From contig JAEMWC010000125.1 in the NCBI GenBank assembly GCA_016490735.1, forward strand, positions 1,105,001 through 1,169,000: DNA of 64,000 nt, in the 5' to 3' direction. Within the stretch, counting starts at the first letter, position 1. Every line of letters begins with the position of its first letter. The notes under the pieces are model-generated. The model had not been told where the DNA came from. It ran no database searches and saw only the letters and a program-made list of their open reading frames with translations. This document shows, piece by piece, positions 34,043 through 41,475 of the stretch. Source of the stretch: Pachyseris speciosa (lineage: Eukaryota > Cnidaria > Anthozoa > Scleractinia > Pachyseridae). Made by a program: the position numbers and the translations under genes.

Positions 34043-36922
34043 GGTCTTTATTTCTCATTTAATAAAACTACATATCCTATGTTACAAGATCCTATCTAAT
34101 CAAATCATTGCCTGTCCCTGTTTTTGTTTGATATTTGTGGAAACGTTTGACGAGAAAGAACGCGAGAAGACAATTACCGTATGAAGTGTGACTGTACTAA
34201 TAATATTGTCACTCTGCTTTTTAACTAGGTACTCGCTTGTATTAAGTTAAATGAGGATGATACAACTTCTTCGAGGTATGTAAACATTTTAGAATTTTGA
34301 TCATAAGATTCTGATGAGCCGGGATTGAATTCTGGTACTTCTGGTACAACTGTTGTTTCAAACATTTGCTAATAACTTGCTTGCTTCGTTTACAGAACCC
34401 TTTTCTGGCTGTAATTGTATTATTGAGCATGCCTTCCATGTTGTTGTTTTGTATTGGTTATCTAAGATGATTTTCATTGCACCAAAGACCAGTCCAACAG
34501 AGCCAAATGGAACATCACAACCAACCCAGCATTAACCAGTTAACAGTATTGCTGTCTCCACCGATTGGGATATTAAGCACCCTTTGTGGGACCCCACCCT
34601 TAAGTCTTGTAGCCCTTTCTCATGTATTGTTCTTTGCTACTTTTATAAGTTATCTATGCCGTCGGTGGGGGGATGCGTAGGGAAGAGTAATATGTCCCGG
34701 TGAACAAATAAAACAAAACCTGTCAGACCAAGTTTGAAACAAGGACTTTCAAAAGAAACATCTAATGTGTTTAACACCAGAAAACAGCTCGCGTCCCTAT
34801 CACCCAGACTTCTGAAAACAACGGGTTTAGGAATGGGAGTACTCTGAGCAAAGAAGTCATCTGTTTGCTCCATTGAGACTATTGTGATATTAATTTCTCG
34901 ATGCTTGTATAAGTTTCTTCCCTGTGTGCTTAATTATTCAATTTTCTTTAATAAAATCATTCCTTTATTTTTTGCAGTCGTGTTTTTATCAAAATCTTGT
35001 TCCAAGAACTTGCCGAATACATGGGTCTTCCCAAACTTAATGAACGCCTCAAAGATCCGTAAGTTGTCTACGTTATATTGTGCTTAAGACCTAATAAGTG
35101 AATATGAATGTGTGTCCTTAACTTGCGTCTAAACGAACTGAGAAATAATCGATCAAACACGACGAAGAGTTTTTTTTTTATCGGATATCAAAACACCGAG
35201 CAGTGGATTGAAAAAAAAAGAGACCAAATCTTTGATGTCCATTTTTATCATTATCATCACTGGTTTTTCTTATTCCATTTAGATTTCTAGCGGAGTATTT
35301 TGAAGGGATATTTCCTCGCGACAACCCACGGAACACTCGTTTCTCCATCAATTTCTTTACCTCTATTGGACTGGGAGGAGTCACGTGAGTACTAAGTCGT
35401 AACTCAACAATTCCATTCCTTCCTTTACCACCAGTGGTTATATTTTCTATTGACTATTGAACAAATAAGGCCATTGGTAAACAAAGGGTCCATATGATCG
35501 AATAGAACAGACTCTGTTGAAAGAGCGTAGCTCAAGTATTTCAAAACTTCTGTTGATGATTCATTTCAACCATCGTTGAAATTTGCTTCAACCTTTATTG
35601 AACTGAATTTGCTCACTGCATGCCAACTCGCATTGGCCTCCACACACGTGCAAGTTGTATTCAGTCTGTATTGTTTGGTGACATAGCAAACGATAAGCAA
35701 AAAATAACTCAAAAGACCTGTAAAAAAAGTAAAATAAAAAAAAAAACCGCGATACGTATGCTTGACATTTGTTTTTAAAGTGACGCTTAATTATCCCTGA
35801 ACATTCCTGAAAACTGTCCTATTGGCATTGTATTGTAATCACGCACAAATGTCCTTTTATTTGGAAGCACTGTCCTAGAACATTCCTAGCCGTTTCTTGG
35901 GCAATCCTGAGATGCGCAGAACGTATGCGCGGTAACCTGAGGAGGCACTGTGCTTTTTGTTTTTCAGCGATGAACTAAGAGAACATTTGAAGAATGCCCC
36001 CAAAATGATTATGGCTCAGCAGAGGGCTGGGGCGAGTGACAGCGACTCAGATTCCTCTGATGATAGCAGCAGTGAAGGTGAGTGGAACAAAGCTGAATTT
36101 ATTCAGGCCTCGCCACTCGATAGTCATGACGTTTGAACGATCGGTTCCTTGTTAGGTTGAAACTAAACGGTGGAGTTAACAGAAATGACAAATTACTTTA
36201 CATGGAGATGCTCGATGAATGAAAATCCACAAGTGTTGATGGCTACCGCATTTTTGTTGATTGTTAAATTAAAATGCTAGAAGTGTAGAACCCTGTGTGT
36301 GAATCTGAGCATTCTGATGGCTCCTTCTAATAACTGTTTAGAGAGCTTGAAAAACATTTTAATAACTAAGTAAAGTAAAGTAAGTAAAATACTTTATTTA
36401 AAACACGATTATCGTTTAAGCACTACATGCTTGAGGGGTCGTGTATCTAATTAATTATCTAATTATCTTAGGCGTCCTTTATCCGCTGGCTTGTGCACTC
36501 GGAAAAAATATGCCTGAATGCTGATACTTGGTTGATGGTTTGGTTTGCTGATGGTTTGGTTGGTTTGTTTGTAAATTTTTGGTGCCCTAGCTAAACGTAG
36601 TTTGTTTCATCTCTACAGACAGCTCAAGCTCCGAAGAATCCTCGGAATCCTCCGAAGAGTCATCAGACGATAATCGGAAGAAAAGGTCAGAAAGTGATTT
36701 TAATAGTTGTATCATCTCATCTTCTAGTTTCCATGGTATCAAATGAGGAAGATAATTAAAATTAGTTTGTACCGAAAAAGTGCCTGGGATCATTTGACCA
36801 GTGTGTGGTTCGAGTCTTGAGACCCATTTTAGCTGATTATGAATTTTTTCTTTGCCGTTAGACACAAAAAGAAGCAAACACACAAGAAAAAAGAGACAAG
36901 AAAACACAAGAAAAGACGATGA
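5529..36922 (+). CDS. CWC22: CWC22, spliceosome-associated MIF4G/MA3 protein, 26 coding exons
   Basis: CWC22 binds eIF4A3 in the spliceosome and delivers it to mRNA, starting exon-junction-complex assembly. It is nuclear and needed for pre-mRNA splicing. Exons (my splice calls): 5529-5570, 5678-5754, 10102-10164, 12729-13171, 17740-17803, 18074-18137, 19748-19812, 20981-21074, 22025-22099, 25596-25670, 26671-26731, 27172-27275, 28401-28503, 30893-30955, 31050-31133, 31620-31704, 32388-32448, 33023-33100, 33191-33250, 33466-33558, 34229-34275, 34978-35058, 35283-35384, 35968-36077, 36619-36685, 36862-36922. They sum to 2322 nt, 773 codons plus stop, and the reading phase is continuous at every GT-AG junction. 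Human CWC22 is about 900 residues. Order: basic RS-like N-terminus, MIF4G, acidic linker, MA3, Ser/Asp then Lys/Arg tail. The start is AAAATGGCGG. No exon carries a stop or an insertion, so the gene looks functional. UTR ends are not known. Confidence 0.96.
5998..7664. mobile_element. Non-autonomous element with TCTCGG subterminal repeats, TAATA duplication
   Basis: Inverted ends GGGGTATAGAATGG and CCATTCTATACCCC are flanked on both sides by TAATA (5993-5997 and 7665-7669). About 150 bp inside each end, the motif (G/A)GTCTCGGAATCTCGG or its kin recurs many times. There is no recognisable transposase. The middle is occupied by a younger piggyBac-like element. I cannot name the superfamily from a 5-bp duplication and these ends. 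Confidence 0.75.
6342..7321. mobile_element. piggyBac-like non-autonomous element (family 1), nested
   Basis: Bounded by TTAA at 6338-6341 and 7322-7325, with ends CCCCTTAAGTGCC and GGCATTGAAGGGG. TTAA duplication with CCC-starting termini is the mark of piggyBac elements. The 980-bp interior shows no transposase frame. It sits inside the 5998-7664 element. Confidence 0.75.
8303..8687 (+). repeat. tRNA-derived SINE, copy A
   Basis: A tRNA-like head carries a box A (TAGCTCAGTGGTAGAGC) and a box B (GGGTTCAAATCCC) of RNA polymerase III. A conserved body begins ACACTCAGGGTCTTTAAAT and ends in an AAAT-rich tail. A second copy lies at 13741. The spacing of the boxes is tRNA-like, but the long unrelated body argues for a SINE rather than a tRNA gene. 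Confidence 0.85.
8688..8760. repeat. (AAAT)n microsatellite at SINE tail
   Basis: About 18 uninterrupted copies of AAAT follow SINE copy A, then a TTTA-rich stretch to about 8840. It probably grew from the SINE's tail. Confidence 0.95.
8937..10036. mobile_element. Tc1/mariner-superfamily non-autonomous element, TA duplication
   Basis: Inverted ends CCGTATTTACCCG and CGGGTAAATACGG extend through (T/C)GTATAATGCGCAC. TA is duplicated at 8935-8936 and 10037-10038. The 1.1 kb interior has small frames on both strands but no DDE motifs. The end sequence is typical of pogo/Tc1-like MITEs. Confidence 0.8.
11710..11882. repeat. MITE with TTAAAG duplication
   Basis: Ends CAGGGGTTTCA and TGAAACCCCTG are flanked by TTAAAG at 11704-11709 and 11883-11888. 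The 173-bp interior repeats CCGCCTACTTT. It lies in CWC22 intron 3. Confidence 0.7.
13741..14086 (+). repeat. tRNA-derived SINE, copy B
   Basis: Same family as 8303-8687, with box A TAGCTCAGTGGTAGAGC and box B TGGTTCAAACCCC, then the shared ACACTCAGGGTCTTTAAAT body. The 3' end diverges and leads into TATA-rich simple sequence up to about 14140. Confidence 0.85.
14324..15490. mobile_element. Composite MITE-bracketed element related to the 49-64 kb array
   Basis: A partial MITE (14324-14520) and a full MITE (15270-15490, ends AATTGAAGGGCTGAGAGC and its inverse) bracket a body of about 700 bp. The body is edged by an inverted repeat: ATTCATGCGCAAATTGAATT at about 14524 against AATTGAATTCGCACATGAAT at about 15224. 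The body (about 14550-15213) aligns by eye with the array unit: GAAATGATTGAC(A/G)GGTAG, GGCGGTTAAAACAT, AAGCC/GCGAGTGGTGTTT, and the closing GAGAAGTC(G/C)GTCCGTTTTC. It is clearly diverged, has no long open frame, and lies in CWC22 intron 4. Confidence 0.7.
15270..15490. repeat. GAAGGGCTGAG MITE, complete copy
   Basis: The inverted ends AATTGAAGGGCTGAGAGCAT extend through AACTGACCCAAGTGACTTT and fold back on each other. The T-rich left interior and A-rich right interior are also complementary. Relatives lie at 14324, 25782, 49212, 51458, 53702 and 60098. Confidence 0.85.
15488..15587. repeat. Hairpin-forming 100-bp repeat
   Basis: Nested inverted repeats: ATTATTCACC with GGTGAATAAT outside, and GTGGTGGATATTTAC with GTAAATATCCACCAC inside. 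A related palindrome built on GAGGTGAATAG lies at about 14183-14211. Confidence 0.75.
16019..17033. mobile_element. piggyBac-like element, family 2, copy A
   Basis: TTAA at 16015-16018 and 17034-17037 encloses ends CCCATTGGCACCC and, inverted, CCCATTGACTACC. Just inside the left end is the palindromic GCCGGCCAAAACCGGCC. About 85-90% of the interior is shared by eye with the copy at 22273. No transposase is present. The minus-strand frame of about 118 codons is matched in copy B only because the DNA is similar. Confidence 0.8.
17740..28503 (+). CDS. CWC22: CWC22 exons 5-13: MIF4G domain
   Basis: Residues 209-443. The block opens with [13 protein letters not shown], the conserved lead-in of the family. 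The MIF4G helical repeats follow: [90 protein letters not shown] and [11 protein letters not shown]. The segment [19 protein letters not shown] closes it. In the family this domain grips eIF4A3 and holds it inactive until deposition. Introns here carry piggyBac-like, MITE and SINE insertions, but the exons are clean. Confidence 0.95.
17944..17999. repeat. CCCCTCC low-complexity tract
   Basis: Pyrimidine-rich run of CCTCCCCTCCC repeats, in intron 5 some 75 bp upstream of exon 6. Confidence 0.85.
19129..19312. repeat. MITE with ~60-bp inverted repeats
   Basis: Left end CCTCATTCCAAAATGGCC and inverted right end CCTTATTCCAAAATGGCTG continue as CCAATTATTTATTATTCTTT or its near match, then TTAGCCCT and GCCTC. 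The central loop is short. The target duplication is unclear. Confidence 0.75.
20350..20496. repeat. Foldback MITE, ATGTTGTGGTATGAAAT family
   Basis: Arms share TATGAAATTATTTCATACC, AGTATGA(A/T)ATTTATTTCC and TTTGTCTC in inverted orientation around a short TTATGAATAATTAGGGTT centre. Relatives lie at 30243-30441 and at the ends of 28773-30784. Confidence 0.8.
21155..21430 (+). repeat. Three-copy tandem repeat in intron 8
   Basis: Three direct copies, spaced roughly 85-110 bp, of a unit containing ACTGAGTGCTTTTTACAAA, then TTTGTAT(C/G)AGGTCAAATGTCC. Confidence 0.85.
21578..21630. repeat. Perfect 26-bp-arm palindrome
   Basis: Left arm 21578-21603 and right arm 21605-21630 are exact inverted copies (AAAAGCATAAAACC...) separated by a single base. 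It could extrude as a cruciform or be the relic of a small foldback element. Confidence 0.9.
22273..23285. mobile_element. piggyBac-like element, family 2, copy B
   Basis: TTAA at 22269-22272 and 23286-23289 encloses TCCATTGGCGCCC and, inverted, CCCATTGGCGCCC. It has the same GCCGGCCAAAACCGGCC palindrome and interior as copy A. The first base of the left end is mutated from C to T. No transposase frame. It lies in CWC22 intron 9. Confidence 0.82.
25782..26411. repeat. GAAGGGCTGAG-family MITE split by another MITE
   Basis: Ends AATTGAAGGGCTCGGAGC and, inverted, AATTGAAGGGCTCAGAGC, with ATAACC(G/A)ACCTATGT inside. The two halves, 25782-25953 and 26245-26411, are separated by a 291-bp insertion. 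Confidence 0.8.
25954..26244. repeat. Nested MITE, AGCCCCATTTACACTACAG ends
   Basis: Perfect inverted ends of 26 bp (AGCCCCATTTACACTACAG followed by A7). The interior has TGGTCTGGACC-like motifs in both orientations and a GGCGCC palindrome. The target duplication is not clear. Confidence 0.8.
26430..26520 (-). repeat. tRNA-derived SINE fragment
   Basis: On the minus strand it reads AGAGCACTGCACCAGTATTG, then box-B-like GGTCACAGTTTTGAGTCC and TGAATTTTTTTCGGGCTT. This matches the 3' half of the SINE at 39476. Confidence 0.6.
27640..27800 (-). repeat. tRNA-derived SINE copy
   Basis: On the minus strand: GACCAGCTCCCAGTTAGC, box A TTAGTTCAGTTAGTAGAGC, GCACCGGTATCGC, box B GGGTTCAATTCC, then AAGCCTGAAC. 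Same broad family as 39476-39760. Confidence 0.75.
27890..28080 (-). repeat. tRNA-derived SINE copy, adjacent to the previous one
   Basis: On the minus strand: ATGACCAGCTCCCATAGG, degraded box A, GCACCAGTATCG, box-B-like AAGTTCGATTCTC, then AAGCCTAATTTTTCAGGC. Together with 27640-27800 it forms a head-to-tail SINE pair in intron 12. Confidence 0.7.
29131..29199 (-). pseudogene. tRNA-Arg(UCU)-like sequence
   Basis: On the minus strand: box A GTGGTGTAATGGATAAGG, anticodon region GACTTCTGATCC with TCT in loop position, and box B GGCGGTTCCAAACTC. The acceptor ends (TCACCAC and TCTGGT) do not pair well, so this is probably a tRNA pseudogene or SINE head. Confidence 0.5.
30243..30441. repeat. Foldback MITE, second copy
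   Basis: Ends ATATATGTTGTGGTA(T)GAAAT and the inverse of GTACCACAACATATG. The centre repeats TTTATTTCCTTTGTCTCCTA in both orientations around AATAATTAGGG. It is nested in the 28773-30784 element, whose own ends share ATATGTTGTGGT. Confidence 0.8.
30463..30592 (+). repeat. Degenerate telomere-like (CCCTAA) tract
   Basis: Scattered CCTAACCCT, CCCCTAAACCC and CTAACCCTAACCC blocks. TTAGGG is the canonical metazoan telomere repeat. The tract is short and impure, so probably an old interstitial remnant. Confidence 0.6.
30893..31133 (+). CDS. CWC22: CWC22 exons 14-15: acidic linker
   Basis: Residues 444-492. Exon 14 encodes [20 protein letters not shown]. Exon 15 is a Ser/Asp/Glu-rich stretch with runs of four Asp. 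A linker of this kind separates MIF4G from MA3 throughout the family. Confidence 0.93.
31620..34275 (+). CDS. CWC22: CWC22 exons 16-21: MA3 domain
   Basis: About residues 493-634. The MA3 helices are recognisable in order: [86 protein letters not shown] and IPWTVLACIKL. MA3 packs beside MIF4G and is required for CWC22 function in the spliceosome. Exon 21 is only 47 nt. Confidence 0.95.
32074..32179 (+). repeat. Minisatellite, ~23-bp unit
   Basis: About four to five copies of TCTCAATTAGAGCATGG with a variable GTGTT/CCTT spacer, in intron 16. Confidence 0.85.
32791..32865. repeat. (AAT)n microsatellite
   Basis: About 25 uninterrupted AAT triplets in intron 17. Confidence 0.97.
33976..34041. 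repeat. (AAT)n microsatellite
   Basis: About 22 uninterrupted AAT triplets in intron 20. Confidence 0.97.
34978..36922 (+). CDS. CWC22: CWC22 exons 22-26: C-terminal region
   Basis: Residues 634-773. Conserved helices ([36 protein letters not shown]) run into a Ser/Asp-rich tract encoded by exons 24-25. Exon 26 encodes a Lys/Arg/His tail ending KKRR and a TGA stop at 36920-36922. The Ser-rich tract offers many acidic-kinase phosphorylation sites, which is an inference from composition. Confidence 0.93.
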
Positions 36923-37174
36923 AGCTACAGCTCGAGCAAACGTAATCTTGAACAGAAGCATTTGCTTTCATAATGCACCAATATCTTCATAGCTGAGCTG
37001 TGTAGAAATTATCACTTTTGGATAACATAAGATTTGCCAGGAGCCCATGAATGGATTTGTACAGATGCATTGTCCATGAGGGGAAATCGTGTGACCAGCA
37101 AAGAATTTCTGAACAAGAATTAAAACCGCCATGCTTATAACCTGGGTCAACTTCTTTATCCTCCAAACCATGTA

Positions 37175-37180
37175 AATAAA
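37175..37180 (+). terminator. CWC22: Probable CWC22 polyadenylation signal
   Basis: AATAAA lies 253 bp after the CWC22 stop and is the first canonical hexamer downstream. The cleavage site is not determined. Confidence 0.55.
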
Positions 37181-38690
37181 CTACATCCAGAAGTTTTAGC
37201 TATCATTTGTGTTCGATTTCTGATTGCAATATACACCTGTAGCTTCATATGGAATGCTGGGAGTAGGCATGGAGCATTGTGAGGGCTGGTCTTTACTCAG
37301 TGTTGCTTTCCGTCTGAGATCGATTGTCATTCCATCTATCCGGGGACTTCAGTTTGATTTTTGTCACAACAAAAACAACAAAAGTACTTATTTTTAATTC
37401 AATTCCAACCCCAAGGCGTTGTGAATTTTCAGCCGGTGAGTTGTCGATGTTGTCTCCCTAACTGGAGTTATTTCATTCTTTTACCGAACACATGTAGCAG
37501 AGACTGGAGGCAGGACATGTTGCGGGAACATTTCCCTTCGAGTGACGCCCCTGATTCTAGGAAAAAAGTTTCAGGCGCAAAATTTTTCCCTGCTCCAAGC
37601 TGCATAACGTTCATATGGTTTGGGTTTTGTGCGCGAGAAAAAAAAAATTGAAACGAAATTGTCAACCTCGCATTGCATGGCTAAGCATACAAGCATACAT
37701 TTTGTGACGTGTCTCCGATAAGGTGCACACGAAGGGGCGTGTCCCCATTTTCCCGTTTCCCAGCACCTGCTACACGCTCCTTGTTGTGTCCCGACCTTTA
37801 TTCTCGGATCTCGTCGGCAGTCACTCGATAAACGTATGAAGTGGGTATCCTGTTTACAACCAAGTATGCTGTGGTTGGAAATGGCGGGAAATTATTTCTC
37901 CACTCAGCTTTCTCGCTAGAAAGGGAGGGAAACGGAAAGCTCGTGGGTGGGGAGGGAGGGTTGGGAAAAACTACAAATTTGGTGTTTAACAAGTTTTTCC
38001 CAGAGAAGCCTTGAAATTGGAATAGATTATCACCAATACGGACAAAGAATGTCCTTCGATCCATAACACCAACACAAAGAAACCTGCATTTGCCATCACC
38101 ACGTACAACTGAACATTTTTTGGTTGAAGTAACTGCAAATGACACAACTATTTCAAACACATCAATCTATTCGTTTATTTTGATCAACTTGAGACTCAGC
38201 GAATTAGTATGTATACAAAAATATAGTACAGTTTGGAAATTATCATCTATCATGTTGCTATTGTCTATTTTCACATACTGAGTATGTACTGGTAGAATTC
38301 TCATTTGAAACTAATTATAAAGCAAAATTAAATATGTCGCTTATAAACGATTCAGAAGTTCCAACTCCTTTCGTTTGAAGCAAATTTTGTCCTTTCCATT
38401 TCCATTTATTATTTGCCATTAACCACATAACAATACAAAACACTAGAAATTTAAAAATACGAAACACAAGAAATTTATAATAACTTAAACTTAAGACGAT
38501 AAGACAAGACAACAAATGTTTAAGGTGGTTAATGACAAGAAAGCCTATATAGAAGCCGGGGGCTTATGAACTATAGGCTTCCTGACAATATAGGGTACAT
38601 CATACGAACGAATTACGGGGACAGCATGAAATATGAAATGTATTATTTTAAAAAGAAAAGAAAAGAAGTAAGTGGCTCAACAATGAGTAT
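37181..38690. other. Intergenic, no recognised gene
   Basis: A 120-codon minus-strand frame at 37798-38160 has no features I recognise. A small inverted repeat around 38547-38585 repeats TATAG...CTTCCTGA/AGAAGCC motifs. I see nothing else I can support. Confidence 0.35.
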
Positions 38691-38697
38691 ATTTGCC

Positions 38698-38941
38698 TAA
38701 GAAAGAAGAGAATTTTTTAAGTCTTTTCCCAAAACAAGACGGATGCTTTCACTGTTTTGAATTTCATGACTTAACGAGTTGAAAAACTTAGGTCCTTGAA
38801 ACCGAATTGAGAAGTTTCGAATATTAGTTCGGCAGAGAGGTATGTAAAAAAGGTTGCAATTTCTAGTATAATGCGAATGTAACTGGCTCCTCGGTTGTTA
38901 AAACGTATATGCACCTTTTGACTGAATTTTTATCCTTTTCT
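38698..38941 (-). pseudogene. LINE reverse-transcriptase C-terminal fragment
   Basis: On the minus strand an open stretch reads NCNLFYIPLCRTNIRNFSIR, then FQGPKFFNSLSHEIQNSESI and LKNSLLS followed by TAG. The pattern 'R..G.K.WNSLP..I..S.S...FK..LK..LL' is the common C-terminal end of LINE polymerases of the jockey/CR1/L2 type found in animals. Only the last ~60 residues remain, consistent with 5' truncation. The exact clade is not determined. Confidence 0.65.
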
Positions 38942-38984
38942 TTTTAACTGAAACAACAATTAATGTCAACATTTTGCCTGCTCT

Positions 38985-39581
38985 TCAAGCCTCTAGAATT
39001 CTTTTAATACTCATAAATCATGATAGTGAAGATAACGGCCAGCAAAGACTGGTGAATATTCTTTCCATTGGGATGAGTTCACTCAAATATTTGAACGCGA
39101 CCACTATAAACAATCAGGCACAACAATTTGGTTATTACTTAGAGCTGCAACAGCCCGCGGCTCCTTAAATTCTCCTAAGTTGTTGCCATTTGTAGACCTG
39201 TATTCTATGATTATCCTTATCACAGACCATTATCAGACATGCCCTAGTCACTAACAAAAAAAAGGCACCATTAAACTCCCCATCTCCTCCCCCTCCCTAG
39301 TAAACACTTTCATGCTATGATCACCAAAGTCCGACACTATGAGATATTCGCCACACTGAACACAGTGGACAGGCAAACTAAAAGAACCAGGCCCACCTAT
39401 CTTCATTAGAAAATTGCCATCAGGGGAGAAGATTTTAATGAGCTTGTTACTAGTATCAGCAACAATAACAATAATGGATCATTCTTCATTTGATTTCATT
39501 TCCGCAGTTCATATATGATTCATTTCATATATCATTCACACTCATTTCTTTCACGGGAACATATGAACCCACAATTGACCT

Positions 39582-39613
<32 letters not shown>

Positions 39614-39945
39614 AGTTAGAGCATCGCACCGGTAATCGCGAGGTCACGGGTTCAAACCCCGTTGAAGTCCTGAATTTTTTTTTTTCAATTTTTTTTTTCA
39701 GGCTTCTTTTCGCAATTGCATAAATTGCATTCATAGCTGCGAGGATCATTCTTCATTTGAATAATGTTCCCATTAGAATCCAATGATAAACCCCAGAGCC
39801 TAGAGAGCTGACTATCCAGGCTTCCTTCCCCACCAAACATCCTCATGTACTTACCCTCCCCAGAAAAAATCTGGATTCTGTGGTTGTTGGTGTCTGCTGT
39901 ATCACCCTGATTTGTAATAAACAACAGGATTTGTAATATCAACCG
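38985..39945 (-). pseudogene. TRIM/NHL-type beta-propeller fragment, split by a SINE
   Basis: Minus-strand frames yield successive NHL repeats. They run TADTNNHRIQIFSGEGKY and WGLSLDSNGNI (about 39765-39930), a SINE, VADTSNKLIKIFSPDG and YLIVSDFGDHSMKVF (about 39310-39470). After frameshifts come MVCDKDNHRIQV (about 39190-39225) and AVAALSNNQIVVPD with RVQIFE near 39090-39160. NHL propellers form the C-terminal half of TRIM2/3/71-type proteins, where they bind RNA or protein. No RING, B-box or coiled coil lies upstream. The SINE, at least two frameshifts and stops make this a dead fragment of an NHL gene or retrocopy. Confidence 0.75.
39476..39760 (+). repeat. tRNA-derived SINE inserted in the NHL pseudogene
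   Basis: The head folds like a tRNA: GGCTTCA pairs with TGAAGTC, with box A TAGCTCAGTTAGTTAGAGC and box B GGGTTCAAACCCC. The anticodon loop lacks the normal U33, which argues against a real tRNA. The element starts and ends with GGATCATTCTTCATTTGA. ATAAT flanks it at 39471-39475 and 39761-39765. The two NHL half-frames join across it. Confidence 0.85.
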
Positions 39946-40075
39946 GATTTGTAATTAAAATCAACCGGATATGTATTAAAATAACTAGCCGGATTTGTAA
40001 TAAATTTTCAACCGGATATGTAATAACATACTTAACTGGATTTGTAATAACCTATCAACAGCATTTATAATAACA
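39905..40075 (+). repeat. Degenerate GGATTTGTAATAA repeat, about 8 units
   Basis: Eight copies of (CC)GGAT(T/A)TGTAATAA are spaced 18-27 bp, each followed by a variable AT-rich spacer and usually by TCAA(C/T)C. It starts at the 5' edge of the NHL fragment. Confidence 0.75.
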
Positions 40076-40257
40076 CTACGAAAGGTGAGTCACATAGCCA
40101 ATTTTTTCTTAAAGATATCCATACCCTCTATTTTCCCACTTATGGAAGGGTTTGGATATTCCAGAAGGTTGGGAGTCGAACACGTTGCCAATTTCAGAGG
40201 AGTTTAGGAGAGGGGGTGTGGAGTTAACATATTCTACATATCTCCCAACATATATGA

Positions 40258-40658
40258 CCCGGGGGGGGGGAGGGGGCACTCCCTATAATGGCCTATACGG
40301 GGAGGCTTCACCCGAAACCGGGGATACCTTAACTTTTTCACCCTTCAGGTATATGAAAGGGTAGGGATTTCACGAGGCTAAGTATATGAAAGGGTAGTGA
40401 AATCTGTCATTAAGGTATTTAAAAGGGCCTTTCATTAAGATATTTCGAACACACATACCTTACGATTGCTTTAATTTATTGGAGGCTACATGAAAATGAC
40501 AAGAAGACTTCCTATTTTAGGTATACGAAAGGGGTACCATTTGTCAATGGAAGGTATACGAAAGGGGTACCTTTTCTGTCAAAAATAGTATATAAAAGGG
40601 TGAAGGATCGGCGGAGCCTCCCCGTATTAACCTTTCTTAGTACCCCCCCCCTCCCGGG
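40258..40658. repeat. MITE with ATATGA target duplication
   Basis: Ends CCCGGGGGGG and CCTCCCGGG are flanked by ATATGA (40252-40257 and 40659-40664). Arms share ACGGGGAGGCT. Inside, TATATGAAAGGGTAG and GGTATACGAAAGGGGTACC repeat in tandem. No coding capacity. A 6-bp duplication fits few superfamilies and I do not assign one. Confidence 0.75.
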
Positions 40659-40664
40659 ATATGA

Positions 40665-41080
40665 CCTCTGACAATCGAACCTAAAATGGAGGGCACCCGC
40701 CACATATCGAAGGTACTGTAGAAACCATTTAATGGGATTTTGGTAAAATTTATGCGAACAGAAAGTTTCGGAGGAAACTTGCAGCGATTCTCTAACCATC
40801 GAAATTATCATTTGCATGCAAAGCTCGTTCTTTGGCAGCACTTAGAAACCGAAACCAATTAAACTAAAGGGACATTTAGGACTACAACAATCTCCAGGAT
40901 ACAGGAGTTTGATTTATTTATTTGTTTATTTTATTTCTTTCAAATTATGAGTTTTTCAATGCGTTGCTACTTTGTTTTTATCGCGAAACCTTTTCAATGA
41001 GTACGTGTTTACTTTCCCAAGCGCCATTTGTTATTCTTCCTGGTTAATACCACTAGTTGAAACAAGATTCCTGTCTTACA
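40665..41080. other. Intergenic, no recognised gene
   Basis: Sequence between the MITE and the integrase-like fragment. The minus-strand frame in 40512-40841 overlaps the MITE and has no known motif. Confidence 0.35.
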
Positions 41081-41300
41081 ATGTTTTCGGAGTCACTCGC
41101 GAAGTTTCGTCGGGCGTCAGGCACAAAAAGCCGCGTGTGTGAGGTTTTGGAGAAACAGGGAAGCATTTAGCATCCAAACGGTCAACGGAAAGAAATTGCT
41201 TTGCTTCAATGGCAAAGAGGTGCTGAAAACAAGTGCGCTTCGTGATGACATAGAAAAGGAGTTTATGCATTGTAAAGGTGTTGGTGCTTTTGTATTCTAA
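41081..41300 (+). pseudogene. Integrase-like (KRBA2-like) gene fragment, N-terminal
   Basis: From ATG 41081 a frame reads MFSESLAKFRRASGTKSR. A one-base shift is needed near 41160 to continue as FSIQTVNGKKLLCFNGKEVL and DIEKEFMHCKGVGAF, then stop. This resembles, from memory, the leader domain of transposon-derived integrase genes (KRBA2/Ginger-like) that are common in cnidarians. The conserved KGVGA block normally leads into an HTH-like region and integrase core, which are absent. The sequence stops 2 bp before the putative Gypsy LTR, so that insertion may have cut it. The assignment is tentative. Confidence 0.4.
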
Positions 41301-41302
41301 AT

Positions 41303-41422
41303 TGTTCTAGAAGCGAACAGTGAGGAAAAGTGAAACACACGTGCGTACACAAGAGATATCTCTCGCAACTGTTTATTTCCATCCTCTTACATCACGTGAC
41401 CATCACTACCCAAAATACCACA
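41303..41422 (-). repeat. Probable 3' LTR of the Gypsy element
   Basis: Read on the minus strand it starts TGTGGTATTTTGGG, contains AATAAA, and ends TCTAGAACA, so it has TG...CA ends. A purine-rich tract (41423-41434, GGAAGGAGGAAA on the minus strand) immediately precedes it, as a polypurine primer would. No matching 5' LTR was found, and 120 bp is short. Confidence 0.4.
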
Positions 41423-41475
41423 TTTCCTCCTTCCTATACAGTTTTCTTAACATAAACTCAACTTACAAAACAGTG

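Noticed and set aside
33924..34184. Poly-Ile frame
   Set aside because: Translation of the (AAT)n microsatellite.
37798..38160. 120-codon minus-strand frame as a gene
   Set aside because: No domain, no homologous features, and Pro/Ser runs from low-complexity DNA.
39596..39669. tRNA gene at the SINE head
   Set aside because: It lacks U33 in the anticodon loop, is continuous with a SINE body and lies between target duplications.
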